Assembly (NCBI RefSeq): GCF_900156375.1
Contig: NZ_FTNK01000011.1
Span: 124,001 to 188,000 of the forward strand
Origin: Paenibacillus macquariensis
GTDB lineage: Bacteria; Bacillota; Bacilli; Paenibacillales; Paenibacillaceae
Direction of reading: 5' to 3'
DNA length: 64,000 bases
Part shown: positions 51,990 to 60,459 of the stretch, one piece after another
Numbering within the stretch: position 1 is the first letter of the stretch
Layout of the letters: every line of letters begins with the position of its first letter
The notes under the pieces: generated by a model
Told to the model about the DNA's origin: nothing
Seen by the model: the letters and a program-made list of their open reading frames with translations, nothing else
The model's database searches: none
Program-made: the position numbers and the translations under genes

Positions 51990-52913
51990 CTAGGCTATTC
52001 TGTTTCTTCTCGCTTTGTACTGCTTAATAGCATCCTCGTAGCACCATCGGAAATACCCAACAGGGTTCTGTATTTCAAACTTCATGATCACGCCCTCAAG
52101 CGTCATGGTACAAGCTCTATCAAAATAAAGCTCTGTAGCCATCTTCACAACTTCTGGATCTAACTGGTTAGAGAACTGGTTAAGCAGCATGGTGTACATC
52201 TCGTCTATGTACCAGGAGCCTATTGGCGTATTGTTTAGCATGTAGCAGTTCTTGGTTGCATGTTTTTGTAAGGCTTGATAAATGGCTTCCTGTTCAGATG
52301 CGTCAGCATCGCCCATACAATCATTCAAGTCTTTTGAGTTATTAAAAGATTTATAGTTCTTATTATTGGGTTCGATTTTCGTACCGCTTTCCGGTATTAA
52401 TTTCGAACCGTTAATAATATCCGGTTTGTTTTTCGCACCGCTTAGTTGTGTGGTCTCCCGGGGAGTGCTGTCTCCTGACTTTCTACCTCCGCCACTCTTT
52501 GTACGTTCTCTGTTCTCCGTTTCCCACTCCGTTGCATAATCCCGAATTTTATTGAGCGGCTTAGAAGCCAACTCGATCTTGTTTTGCGGGTAAGAGTACA
52601 CAATAATTGTCAGGAATCCATCACACTCCTTGAAATCTATGAATCCATAGTCCCAAAGCTGTGGAACTACCTTGGAGTAAAACGTACTCTTAGAAACATC
52701 TAGTCGAACACATAACTTTGTTAGTGAAGCATTGAAACGTTGCTCTTCTGTTCGATCAGCATATGTATATAATTTAAGCCATGCGATATAAGCCTGTTTC
52801 CCGAGCTTATCTATCCAGTCATCCATTGCGATAAAGTGTTGGATCGGTAGAGTTAACTCATTCCGGCTACGTTTTTCGCCTAGTTGGATGATCACTTTGT
52901 TGTTAGCCGACAT
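51990..52913 (-). CDS. Putative replication-initiator-like winged-helix protein
   Basis: 307 residues. The N-terminal 120 residues look like a winged helix (FIAMDDWIDKLGKQAYIAWL, FNASLTKLCVRLDVSKSTFY, VVPQLWDYGFIDFKECDGFL), followed by a polar Ser/Lys/Asn linker (135-205) and a C-terminal helical domain (210-300) ending NPVGYFRWCYEDAIKQYKAR, a DnaD/RepA-like tail. AAGGGG 9 bases before ATG 52913. Its neighbours are a partition locus and an operator-rich promoter, so plasmid-type Rep is the best guess; it could also be a phage replisome organiser. No catalytic motif identifiable. Confidence 0.55.
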   Translation of the reverse strand: MSANNKVIIQLGEKRSRNELTLPIQHFIAMDDWIDKLGKQAYIAWLKLYTYADRTEEQRFNASLTKLCVRLDVSKSTFYSKVVPQLWDYGFIDFKECDGFLTIIVYSYPQNKIELASKPLNKIRDYATEWETENRERTKSGGGRKSGDSTPRETTQLSGAKNKPDIINGSKLIPESGTKIEPNNKNYKSFNNSKDLNDCMGDADASEQEAIYQALQKHATKNCYMLNNTPIGSWYIDEMYTMLLNQFSNQLDPEVVKMATELYFDRACTMTLEGVIMKFEIQNPVGYFRWCYEDAIKQYKARRNRIA

Positions 52914-52947
52914 TCATAATTACCCCTTTCATACGTTTAATGGTTAT

Positions 52948-53039
52948 AACGTATAAGCGTTTTGATATTCATAATATTATACGCTTATACGTTAAGTGTC
53001 AATAAAATTATTTACGCCTATACATATATGCGTTATAAT
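52948..53039. promoter_or_regulatory. Divergent promoters with repeated operators (rep / XRE switch)
   Basis: Minus-strand promoter for the Rep-like gene: TTGACA (52997-53002), 17 bases, TAATAT (52974-52979). Plus-strand promoter for the XRE gene: TTTACG (53011-53016), 17 bases, TATAAT (53034-53039). A 13-bp perfect inverted repeat, AACGTATAAGCGT (52948-52960) and ACGCTTATACGTT (52981-52993), has its right arm inside the rep spacer. A related ACGCCTATA...ATATGCGT (53014-53033) overlaps the XRE promoter. Typical of a repressor with several operators. Confidence 0.75.
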
Positions 53040-53060
53040 GGGTTTAAGGATGGTGATATC

Positions 53061-53294
53061 GTGCGAAAGATCAATATACGACTTAAAGAAATAATAGATA
53101 AGCGTGGTATAACACAAGCCACTCTTTCAGAGATGTCTGGCGTTCGTCAATCAGCAATTAGCGAAATGTCCAGAAACATTAGGGAACAAGTGAGCTTACG
53201 CCATTTAGAAAAGATTGCAGAATCCCTCGATATAACGGACATGAATGAATTACTTTTCATAGATTTAGGAGATCCAGAACAAAACGACAAATAA
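53061..53294 (+). CDS. XRE-family regulator beside the Rep-like gene
   Basis: 77 residues. Cro/CI-type helix-turn-helix: KRGITQATLSEMSGVRQSAI (about 16-35), then LRHLEKIAESLDI. I chose GTG 53061 (AAGGATGG about 10 bases upstream), where the conserved domain starts; the frame continues to 52962 through the operators. Divergent from the Rep-like gene across the operators described at 52948-53039, so it probably represses both. Confidence 0.85.
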   Translation: MRKINIRLKEIIDKRGITQATLSEMSGVRQSAISEMSRNIREQVSLRHLEKIAESLDITDMNELLFIDLGDPEQNDK

Positions 53295-53423
53295 GCCCCG
53301 GCACTTAGCCAGGGCTTTCAGGTTATATATAGCATGGTCATCTTCCAAAACTCATGGATATATTTACCTAGTTCTGATAGACTACATCTATAAAATCAAT
53401 AAGAAGGTCGAGGGGAAACTGTC

Positions 53424-53702
53424 TTGGTAAAAACATTACGAGGAATGGCGATTGTAATAATAATACTAGTTTTTATAGGCGGCATTGTAGCTGGCAACGT
53501 ATATGCACCAGAGCCACTACGTGTATTCGAAGACAAAAAATTTCTGTGGAGTATAGCGCTTATGTGGTGGGTCGCTGGAGGTGTCTCTTCGGTGTTCGTC
53601 TTTGCATTTTCCACGTTACTGGAACATGTGCAAGGAATCAGCAGTAGGCTAGATGAAATAGAGACTACTACTCGTCGCATACATCGAGAAATTCAGGAAT
53701 AG
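53424..53702 (+). CDS. Small two-helix membrane protein
   Basis: 92 residues; hydrophobic segments at about 8-26 (MAIVIIILVFIGGIVAGNV) and 42-62 (WSIALMWWVAGGVSSVFVFA), then a charged helical tail (HVQGISSRLDEIETTTRRIH). TTG 53424 with GAGGGG 8 bases upstream. Found just downstream of the XRE gene, same strand. Not recognised; could be a superinfection-exclusion or lysogeny protein, or a phage inner-membrane protein. Confidence 0.6.
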   Translation: MVKTLRGMAIVIIILVFIGGIVAGNVYAPEPLRVFEDKKFLWSIALMWWVAGGVSSVFVFAFSTLLEHVQGISSRLDEIETTTRRIHREIQE

Positions 53703-53742
53703 TAAATATAATTACCGCTGAGAAGTCCCAAAAAGGCTGTAT

Positions 53743-53849
53743 ATAACAAGGTGTACAACAAAACCACTTTTGATATTTTCAAGGTAATAAAGAAACTGTT
53801 TAAATAGACTATATATATATCATACGCACACCGTGACTCACCTTGTTAT
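53743..53849. repeat. 11-bp inverted repeat pair in a gene-free interval
   Basis: ATAACAAGGTG (53743-53753) and CACCTTGTTAT (53839-53849) are perfect inverted copies 85 bases apart, in the 333-base gap between the small membrane protein gene and the endolysin gene. The intervening DNA is AT-rich. The right part of the gap holds a terminator. Confidence 0.5.
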
Positions 53850-53906
53850 TATAATCCTGCGGGGTTAGATGTGCAGGGTGATGATTGGGTGGGGCACTTT
53901 AAAACC

Positions 53907-53950
53907 AAAAAAACACCCCACCGACCAATTAAGGTTAGTGGGGTGTTTTT
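53907..53950 (-). terminator. Terminator after the endolysin gene, bidirectional
   Basis: AAAAACACCCCAC and GTGGGGTGTTTTT form a perfect 13-bp stem with an A run before and a T run after, so it works on both strands: it ends the leftward late operon and rightward transcripts. Confidence 0.85.
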
Positions 53951-54035
53951 ACCGATATTTTCGGATTGCACGCTGTGCTTCCGTAACGTATAAAATCAAA
54001 ATTTTCATGTTTGGAATAATCAGATGTTAAATTTG

Positions 54036-54641
54036 TCAAACGTTTTGTTTAGCCTGTCCCGATGCCGCACGTAAGGCATCTGCCAAACGTCCAACCTCTT
54101 TGCGCTCTGCAGCTGTCTTAGCTACTCCGTATGCGGGCTTGAGATACTTATCTATGATTGCGTTAGCGTCTTTTTCATCCACTTTTGACAACTCCTCTTT
54201 TGAATAATAGTCTTGCAGATATTTAGTAGGTTCAACCACACCGGATTCTGTTGCCGTATAACCAAATGACGGAGAGCAAGCCTTGCGGATCTCATAATGC
54301 AAATGCGCACCTGTACTCTTACCTGTGTTACCTTGATTGCCCACAACTTGATCTCTGACCACTCGCTGTCCTACTTTTACTGCTATTTCAGACAGATGAG
54401 CATACACATGCAAATAGCCCTTGTCATCTTTAATAGCTACCACATTACCCATATTGCCGAATCCTGAGCCTGTCAAACCCATCTTAGCGTGTAACACTTC
54501 TCCACCTACAAATGCCTTGAGCACACCGTTAGATGGGGAAACTACAAGGTCTACACCTCTATGGAATCTCTTAACATGATCTACAGGATGCATACGCATA
54601 CCAAATGGACTTGTTAGTCTAAAAATTTCAAATGGATTCAT
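54036..54641 (-). CDS. M23 peptidase endolysin
   Basis: 201 residues with the LytM/M23 fold: zinc ligands in KRFHRGVDLVVSP (His and Asp) and TGAHLHYEIRKA (HxH) are all present, unlike the SpoIIQ domain at 23 kb, so it should be active. VGNQGNTGKSTG is typical. The C-terminal 60 residues are helical and charged, perhaps wall-binding. It lies directly after the holin with 1-base overlap, the holin-lysin order. Confidence 0.88.
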   Translation of the reverse strand: MNPFEIFRLTSPFGMRMHPVDHVKRFHRGVDLVVSPSNGVLKAFVGGEVLHAKMGLTGSGFGNMGNVVAIKDDKGYLHVYAHLSEIAVKVGQRVVRDQVVGNQGNTGKSTGAHLHYEIRKACSPSFGYTATESGVVEPTKYLQDYYSKEELSKVDEKDANAIIDKYLKPAYGVAKTAAERKEVGRLADALRAASGQAKQNV

Positions 54642-55045
54642 TATTTATTACCACCCTTCTGCTTGAATACAGCAATAATATCTTTAATCCAATTCGGCAT
54701 TGGTAGGCCCAAACGACCATAATTTTCTGTCACGGAAATAAGTTCATTCGCAAGATAAAAATAAATGGAACCAATCATGATCACATCGGTGCCCATCAAA
54801 ACATCTAGCCTGTGTGCCAATATAACAACTAGCAGCATAAGCCCCTTTTTAGCTAATCCCCAGAAGCCAACGTTACTGCTAAGCCCTTTGCCCTCTTTTA
54901 AAGACGCAGCAACACCGGTTGTATAATCGATCACTATCGCAAGTAAAAAAAACGAAATCAATTCAGACCATCCTCCTAAAAGGTAAGTCCCTGCCGATCC
55001 TACAAGTGCAATGCCCCACTTTAATATTAAATCCAATCTCTCCAC
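54641..55045 (-). CDS. Phage holin
   Basis: 134 residues, about three or four membrane segments. Contains FFLLAIVIDYTTGVAASLKE and IGSIYFYLANELISVTENYG, hallmarks of the phiLC3/bhl-type phage holin family. Forms membrane holes so that lysin reaches the wall. Terminal stop overlaps the endolysin start by one base. Confidence 0.9.
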   Translation of the reverse strand: MERLDLILKWGIALVGSAGTYLLGGWSELISFFLLAIVIDYTTGVAASLKEGKGLSSNVGFWGLAKKGLMLLVVILAHRLDVLMGTDVIMIGSIYFYLANELISVTENYGRLGLPMPNWIKDIIAVFKQKGGNK

Positions 55046-55096
55046 TTCATTTCCCCCTTTAAATATAAATAGCCCTCGGATCGGCTCCTAGGGCAA

Positions 55097-55123
55097 AACA
55101 AAAACACGCCCGAGTGGACGTGT
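55097..55123 (-). terminator. Terminator after the recombinase gene
   Basis: Minus strand ACACGTCC and GGGCGTGT with a short loop, then TTTTTGTTTTG. With the hairpin at 56173-56236 it brackets the recombinase gene. Confidence 0.8.
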
Positions 55124-55134
55124 AGTATATGGAA

Positions 55135-56127
55135 TTATTGCACTAAATGCTTTTTGTGTTGTTCCCGTTTGCGCTCTGCTGTGATGCTTGCATATATTTG
55201 AGTAGTAGCAGGATTCTCATGGCCAAGTAATTCTTGAACAGCTACTAGATCTGCACCATTGTTTAATGTCAGTGTTGCAAAGGTATGACGCATTGTATGA
55301 GGGCTGACCTTCTTTTGTAAACCCGCATTCTCAGCGATTATTTTAATCTCTCGTTGAATGCCCCTTTGGGATAATCTTCGATACGGTTTTCTTTCCGTGA
55401 TTATTAATGCTGGTTCCGAGTCTGCCCTAGTAAATAAGTATTTTTTGAGATGGAATAAGGCTTTGAAACTAAAGTATACTTCTCTTTCTTTGTTGCCTTT
55501 TCCGATCACCCTACAACTCTGTGTATTATAATCAATATCACTCCTGTTAATTGCGTGGACTTCTGACAATCGACAACCAGTAGCATATAAGACCTCGATT
55601 AACACACGCTGCCTAACATTTACACAAGCTTCCCGAAGCATCTCCAATTCTTCAATACTCAAAGCTTTTGGTAATCGTTTTTCTTTCTTTGGCGGTTTGA
55701 TCCTTGCGGTGGGATCTCTTGGAATAATATCTTCAGCGGTTAGCCATCCGAAAAACGATTTGAGCACTGACAACTTAGTAGATATAGTTGTAATCTTCTG
55801 GTTATTGTAGCGACCAAGATAGACCCTAATATCTGCTGTCGTTACATCCTCGACCATCTTCTTCATATGCTCTGCAAATATTCTGAGATGAATCTTGTAA
55901 CCACCTAACGTTACTTTAGATAGTCCCTCTAGCTTTTTACCGGATAGGTATAGATCGATCTTTTCTTGTAAATCGGGATGTGTCTGATCAGTTTCAATCC
56001 GCTTGATGTCGTAACCTGAAATGATCTCTGACAGCTTCGATCGAATGCCTTCCAAATCAATTCCTGTACAGATTCCTAACAATGACTGAGTAACCTGAGA
56101 CAATAAATGTTCTCCAGCTGCCTGCAT
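55135..56127 (-). CDS. Tyrosine recombinase (integrase or resolvase)
   Basis: 330 residues. N-terminal core-binding domain (about 55-140, with GYKIHLRIFAEHMKK), catalytic domain (155-325) with LYATGCRLSEVHAINRSD (Arg I), HTMRHTFATL (His-x-x-Arg), LLGHENPATTQIYASI (His and the nucleophile Tyr). XerC/D-like compact layout. ATG 56127 follows AAGGAGG by 8 bases. Located between tail genes and holin, far from the outer edge of the phage; it could integrate the phage or resolve plasmid multimers, as expected for a phage-plasmid. Confidence 0.88.
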   Translation of the reverse strand: MQAAGEHLLSQVTQSLLGICTGIDLEGIRSKLSEIISGYDIKRIETDQTHPDLQEKIDLYLSGKKLEGLSKVTLGGYKIHLRIFAEHMKKMVEDVTTADIRVYLGRYNNQKITTISTKLSVLKSFFGWLTAEDIIPRDPTARIKPPKKEKRLPKALSIEELEMLREACVNVRQRVLIEVLYATGCRLSEVHAINRSDIDYNTQSCRVIGKGNKEREVYFSFKALFHLKKYLFTRADSEPALIITERKPYRRLSQRGIQREIKIIAENAGLQKKVSPHTMRHTFATLTLNNGADLVAVQELLGHENPATTQIYASITAERKREQHKKHLVQ

Positions 56128-56137
56128 GATATGACCT

Positions 56138-56167
56138 CCTTGGGATAGGTGTTTTTCCCTTGGGATA
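56138..56167 (-). repeat. Direct repeat just upstream of the recombinase gene
   Basis: CCTTGGGATA occurs at 56138-56147 and 56158-56167, exactly 20 bases apart, over the recombinase ribosome site. Could be operators or part of a recombination core; no matching second copy was found in the window. Confidence 0.4.
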
Positions 56168-56172
56168 AAAAT

Positions 56173-56236
56173 AGAAGTAGGCAACGCTCCCAAGAACGTT
56201 TTAGGATGGGGAGCTACCCCACCCTTGCCTACTTCT
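56173..56236 (-). terminator. Long hairpin between tail genes and recombinase
   Basis: AGAAGTAGGCAA (56173-56184) and TTGCCTACTTCT (56225-56236) are perfect inverted copies, with an inner GCTCCC/GGGAGC stem. On the minus strand it is followed by ATTTTTAT, so it can terminate the late tail operon. The length is larger than needed for that alone. Confidence 0.65.
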
Positions 56237-56380
56237 ACCATATCATATCATGTCGAGTTGTGTAAACGAAATGGGAACATTTGTTTTCATAGGCAAAAAG
56301 GTAATTTTATTGACTATAAACAAATGAGAAAATAACACCCATTGTTGAGTGTTCTTGTGTCGCATTATCATCCATATGCC

Positions 56381-56524
56381 TTACAATGGGTTGCGGTCAG
56401 TTGCCATAATCTTGGCAGACTCTTCTTCGGTAATGAATTCCTTCATTACTGCTAACTTTATTTGTTCCACTGTTGCAATGTTGTTTATCCAATTTCTAAG
56501 GAATAGATTATACTTTGCCCCCAT
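56381..56524 (-). CDS. XkdX-family small phage protein
   Basis: 47 residues, short enough to be missed by many gene callers. Sequence contains WINNIATVEQIKLAVMKEFI and ITEEESAKIM, the helix-turn-helix-like pattern of XkdX from PBSX, located at the end of the tail operon as in that phage. GGGGG 8 bases before ATG 56524. Function unknown. Confidence 0.75.
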   Translation of the reverse strand: MGAKYNLFLRNWINNIATVEQIKLAVMKEFITEEESAKIMATDRNPL

Positions 56525-56525
56525 G

Positions 56526-56792
56526 TTATATACCCCCTAACATTAGTTCCATAAGTAAACCATCTTGTTCTGATTGGGACTGTTCCAGCCTCTCCATTCG
56601 AGACAATTCGATCTGCGCATATTCAGGCACGAATTTTTCTGTTGACCATTGACCATTTTCATACTTCCTAAATGCATAATGCTCATAATCAGCAGTTTCT
56701 ATTTCAATGTGTTTACCATCATTAATCATTGATATTACGCTTTTCACGCCAATACAAACATTGCTTTCATTTAATTCTGCCAATATAATCAT
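56526..56792 (-). CDS. Small tail-operon protein, unknown
   Basis: 88 residues: beta-rich first half (MIILAELNESNVCIGVKSVI), a segment EHYAFRKYENGQWS, and a C-terminal helix LSRMERLEQSQSEQDGLLME like short XkdW-type or tail-accessory proteins. Its stop precedes the XkdX start by one base. Co-transcribed with the fibre gene. Confidence 0.65.
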   Translation of the reverse strand: MIILAELNESNVCIGVKSVISMINDGKHIEIETADYEHYAFRKYENGQWSTEKFVPEYAQIELSRMERLEQSQSEQDGLLMELMLGGI

Positions 56793-56802
56793 TTTCTGCC
56801 CC

Positions 56803-58446
56803 CTAGTTAAATTCTATCACTTGCCAATATACCGATTTTATAGATGTATCTACTTGTGAAAAACTGATATTTACACCACTAGATAGACTTCCTGCCAATA
56901 AGTTTGTTTGTGATGCTGCACTACCGGATGAACTTGTATAGCTGAAAAATAGCAGAGAGGTTAATGTGTTTACTGCTGCTACCGCAACGCTAGTTGTAAC
57001 CGCCCCTATAGCAGCGGTTCCTGTTTGCAGTGATTTTACATTTGAAAATTCTATAACTTCCCATTCGACGGTTGGTGCGTTTGATAAAAGATATTGCGAT
57101 AAGGACAAATTTAAAGTAGTCGAGTTCGATAGTTGAGCCTTTACAAAAACTGAGTGCCCTTGCCCAGCTGTTGAGTTAGGTCTAAATGTGATTTTTACTA
57201 TTGCTTTTGTTATATCTACGAGTGAGATTGGTACATTTTCACTCACATCTGCCATAAATGTTGATCCTCTTTGAATGCTTTTAACATTAGTTGAGCTAAT
57301 TTGTCCGATCTTTGTAGCCAATGTTGGGAATGTATCGGATGGACTGGCCGCTACACCCTTAGCAGTAACAGCACTTGCTACCGCTGTTTTTCCATTATTG
57401 GCTTGCAGAAAAGCCGCATCTGCCCGATCCATTGCAGTTTTTACAGCTTTAGGTGTTGCAGCATCGACTTCACTCGGGCTTGTAACACTACTATTAAGTT
57501 TCACATGTCCCTTAGTTGTTAATGTCGCAGTTTCCGCCTTATGCGCAGTAACGGTTTCTTGTAGAGTTTCAAACTCGCTACGAGAAACAACCTTCTTCCA
57601 GGCACCATTCCAAACGTTATTCGCGCTAGTACTGCGCTCATAAATAGCTGTGACTCCTGTACCACCATTATTAAAAGTGATACGTTGCACAATAAGATAA
57701 TCACCGGACATCTTTGTTGTTTGTACTAATGCGGTATCTGTACCAACATGGCCAGTAGCTGTTTTCCAAGGATCGGCCAATGCCGTAGTTAAACTAAATG
57801 CGGTAATGCCGATTGGATATACTGCCGGCATCTCGGCCACAAGCTTAGATGCTATTGTATTCACTTGCTCTGTTGTAACTTTGTGTGGATTGTTTGTGTT
57901 AGTTAAATGCGATGAAAACGAGTTAATCTCATCCTGCATTTCATCTATAGCTAAATTAATTTCATTAATCTTATTTTCAAACTCGCTACGCGTAGCATAA
58001 ACAAGCGACTGGTCTATGACTGCCGTGACATTTGTTGCGTTACCCACAATGATATTTAAGTTTATCAACTTTTCTATGATATCAGCACTTCCTGCAGGCG
58101 GTATATATTCAGCTGTTGTTCCTGAATTTCCGTACGCATACAAAATTTCACCTTCGTCTGGATCAAGGGCAAATACTCCAATTTCTCGAAAGAAGAACCC
58201 CGTAGTAACATCCTGATTTGAGAGGATCGCACTGACGACAGCTCGAGCAGGACTAGGAGTGTAAACGCGATTTAGGTTAAGACTCTTTCTTTGACTGATT
58301 AGTCCTACAAGACTCGGTATAGACTGACTTGTGATCGTCCCGTCCCCAAGACCCATTCTTGAATATTTCAAATCTGCACCAGCTTGTGCTTTCGCCTGCA
58401 AGTTTCGACCTTTTATCGTAAGAACTAAACCACCAAACGCACCCAT
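56803..58446 (-). CDS. Tail fibre protein
   Basis: 547 residues. The N-terminal 150 residues match the DUF3751-like tail attachment region (LTIKGRNLQAKAQAG, GLGDGTITSQSIPSLVGLIS, FFFREIGVFALDPDEGEILY). A helical spacer (155-215) and a repeat-poor middle segment with QTTKMSGDYLIVQRITFNNG (pyocin-knob-like) follow. Then TLTTKGHVKLNSSVTSPSE, a phage-tail collar/repeat motif, and a C-terminal beta-rich receptor-binding domain. Probably decides host range. Shares the last base with the gpI stop region. Confidence 0.85.
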   Translation of the reverse strand: MGAFGGLVLTIKGRNLQAKAQAGADLKYSRMGLGDGTITSQSIPSLVGLISQRKSLNLNRVYTPSPARAVVSAILSNQDVTTGFFFREIGVFALDPDEGEILYAYGNSGTTAEYIPPAGSADIIEKLINLNIIVGNATNVTAVIDQSLVYATRSEFENKINEINLAIDEMQDEINSFSSHLTNTNNPHKVTTEQVNTIASKLVAEMPAVYPIGITAFSLTTALADPWKTATGHVGTDTALVQTTKMSGDYLIVQRITFNNGGTGVTAIYERSTSANNVWNGAWKKVVSRSEFETLQETVTAHKAETATLTTKGHVKLNSSVTSPSEVDAATPKAVKTAMDRADAAFLQANNGKTAVASAVTAKGVAASPSDTFPTLATKIGQISSTNVKSIQRGSTFMADVSENVPISLVDITKAIVKITFRPNSTAGQGHSVFVKAQLSNSTTLNLSLSQYLLSNAPTVEWEVIEFSNVKSLQTGTAAIGAVTTSVAVAAVNTLTSLLFFSYTSSSGSAASQTNLLAGSLSSGVNISFSQVDTSIKSVYWQVIEFN

Positions 58447-59006
58447 TATATCATCCTCGCTTCCATGGTTTCTCCGAAGTGAAGAACCCCGGCAAAATTC
58501 ATATTCATATCATCCGTTTGCTCTAAAATGACTCGGTCAATTTTTGATGAAAACCTAGTCACTGAATCGATTGCACGATAAAACTCTTGTGCTCTAGATT
58601 GCGTTGCCTGCGGATTGCCTGTTTTGACTTGATAATGTCCAGGAGTACCATCATACTGAAACCATTCTTCTACTACTCCATCTCCAAAAACAATATCCAC
58701 CAACTGTTCTACTGCTGCCGGCGTTCCCTTCATTCGATGAAATGAAATAGCATTCTTGATAAGGTTTCGTTTCACTTCAATTGTTAGATTTGGATCGTAG
58801 AAGTCGACATGCAACTGCCAGGCTAGTGAATCTGCTTCTTGATCATTGATTTCGTCAAGCCTTGAGAATCGTGAAAGTTGTGCAATAGATTGCGTATTTT
58901 TTTGTAATTCCTTATCAAGTACCAATGCATGTGCTTTTACCATTGGATCCTCTTTAACGCTACTCGGCAATAAATCAAGCAAGCTTACGTCTTTCATCTC
59001 AATCAT
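58446..59006 (-). CDS. Tail protein I (P2 gpI-like)
   Basis: 186 residues; P2 gpI type baseplate wedge/tail-tip protein: LLDLLPSSVKEDPMVKAHAL, SLAWQLHVDFYDPN, FHRMKGTPAAVEQLVDIVFG. ATG 59006 follows GGAGG by 8 bases and overlaps the gpJ stop (59001). Confidence 0.88.
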   Translation of the reverse strand: MIEMKDVSLLDLLPSSVKEDPMVKAHALVLDKELQKNTQSIAQLSRFSRLDEINDQEADSLAWQLHVDFYDPNLTIEVKRNLIKNAISFHRMKGTPAAVEQLVDIVFGDGVVEEWFQYDGTPGHYQVKTGNPQATQSRAQEFYRAIDSVTRFSSKIDRVILEQTDDMNMNFAGVLHFGETMEARMI

Positions 59007-60126
59007 CGTCAAGCCCTCCGTATGTTATTGTCACATCATTCTCTCTAGCAACCTGCAAAGAGGCTAACTCCATATAATTAGGGGAGATAACCTCTACTCT
59101 AAGGGCACCAGCAGCCATAATTCGACCTATTAGTTCCGATGGATTAATAGCTCGTCCAAGCTTCGATTTTTGCCATAAACTAAATGACTTAATGGCACTA
59201 TCAATGGCAGCCTGAATATCCGATGACTCTGCGGATCGCTCTCGATTAATATAATAAGTCAATGTAATATTGTAACTTACCAATTCAGGAGGTTTAACCG
59301 TCACAAAGTCGGTTAAAGGTCGCCTTGTGCGATCATTAACCGCTACCTCAACTGCGTCAAGTATATCTGGCGTTGGAATTTCTCCTCCTAACATTAGAGG
59401 TACAACAACAACTGAATAGGGCTCTGGGGATGCAAGAGCCACGTCAACAATTGCGGGATTAGCTGTTTTAGCCCAATATACATATCCATCCCTCGGTCCT
59501 GCTGTTGAGAAAGATTCTGGAGTTAATCTGATACGATCTCTATAAGCGTCGTCGGATTCGACATCTGCACCTCCGCCACTCTCCGTGACATTTGTAACGG
59601 ATTGAATAAAGGGTAACGGATCAATAAGTACATTTAATTGGCCTATAAGAAACCCATTTCCAACATCACCGGGGATATTGGCCGTAGAAATAATTTCAAT
59701 CGAAGTATCTCCTGGATCAATCACAACGGTTTCTATTGTAGAAAAGTAAACCGTTCCGTCTCCTCCTTGTGGTCCTACCCTCGTACTCATTGGTATAATC
59801 TGAGCTGAAGTTAATGGAGTAGACAACGTGAATTTGATCGTTGTGCGGGATGAAGATGATGCGAGACGAACATTGTTATATAGAGAACCAATGTAATCTA
59901 GCATGACACCACGAGCGACAGGCAATAAATCTGCCTTCTTTGCTTGATCAATTAAATGCCTTTGTTGGATGATAATATTCATAAGCGCTAAAAATAATAT
60001 TCGTTCTGGATCTGCTTTATTCAATATTCTTCCTGTTTCTAACTCTAATGATCTGAGTGCGGTATTTAGGATGCTTGTCACATCCGTATCCACAAAGCTG
60101 ATCTCCGGCAATTCTACGAATCCCAT
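58999..60126 (-). CDS. Baseplate protein J
   Basis: 375 residues, P2 gpJ/gp47-like: PADILFLALMN-type N-terminus (LETGRILNKADPERILFLAL), then SGGGADVESDDAYRDRIRL, a family hallmark, and SFSTAGPRDGYVYWAK. Forms the baseplate wedge of a contractile tail. Contiguous with the gpW gene (no gap). Confidence 0.92.
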   Translation of the reverse strand: MGFVELPEISFVDTDVTSILNTALRSLELETGRILNKADPERILFLALMNIIIQQRHLIDQAKKADLLPVARGVMLDYIGSLYNNVRLASSSSRTTIKFTLSTPLTSAQIIPMSTRVGPQGGDGTVYFSTIETVVIDPGDTSIEIISTANIPGDVGNGFLIGQLNVLIDPLPFIQSVTNVTESGGGADVESDDAYRDRIRLTPESFSTAGPRDGYVYWAKTANPAIVDVALASPEPYSVVVVPLMLGGEIPTPDILDAVEVAVNDRTRRPLTDFVTVKPPELVSYNITLTYYINRERSAESSDIQAAIDSAIKSFSLWQKSKLGRAINPSELIGRIMAAGALRVEVISPNYMELASLQVARENDVTITYGGLDDD

Positions 60127-60459
60127 TTACCTTGCCACCTCCTCATTGACCAAGAATTTAATAATGGGAACAAGCTTTCCTTGAACTTCGAATTCTTCCT
60201 CCTCCATAAAAGTAACCTCAGTAACAATCGCTCTAGGTTCCTGTTCCTGAATAGCGGTTAAAATATTACTTGATATAAGCGCTCTGGCCGCTAGAGTTGA
60301 TTGATCTATCATGCTAGGATCTATTCCAAGCGTGCGATCCAATGGACACATTCCCACAATTGTACTGACAATGATCCTAATGTTTTGCATTATCGAGTCA
60401 ATACTTGCTAACCCGAATTTAAATGGCTCATACTTCCCTACAACAGTGTATTCCGTCAT
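60127..60459 (-). CDS. Baseplate wedge protein W (gp25-like)
   Basis: 110 residues of the gpW/gp25 lysozyme-like wedge family: QNIRIIVSTIVGMCPLDRTL, GIDPSMIDQSTLAARALISS, EQEPRAIVTEV. Overlaps the gpU gene by 4 bases. Confidence 0.88.
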   Translation of the reverse strand: MTEYTVVGKYEPFKFGLASIDSIMQNIRIIVSTIVGMCPLDRTLGIDPSMIDQSTLAARALISSNILTAIQEQEPRAIVTEVTFMEEEEFEVQGKLVPIIKFLVNEEVAR

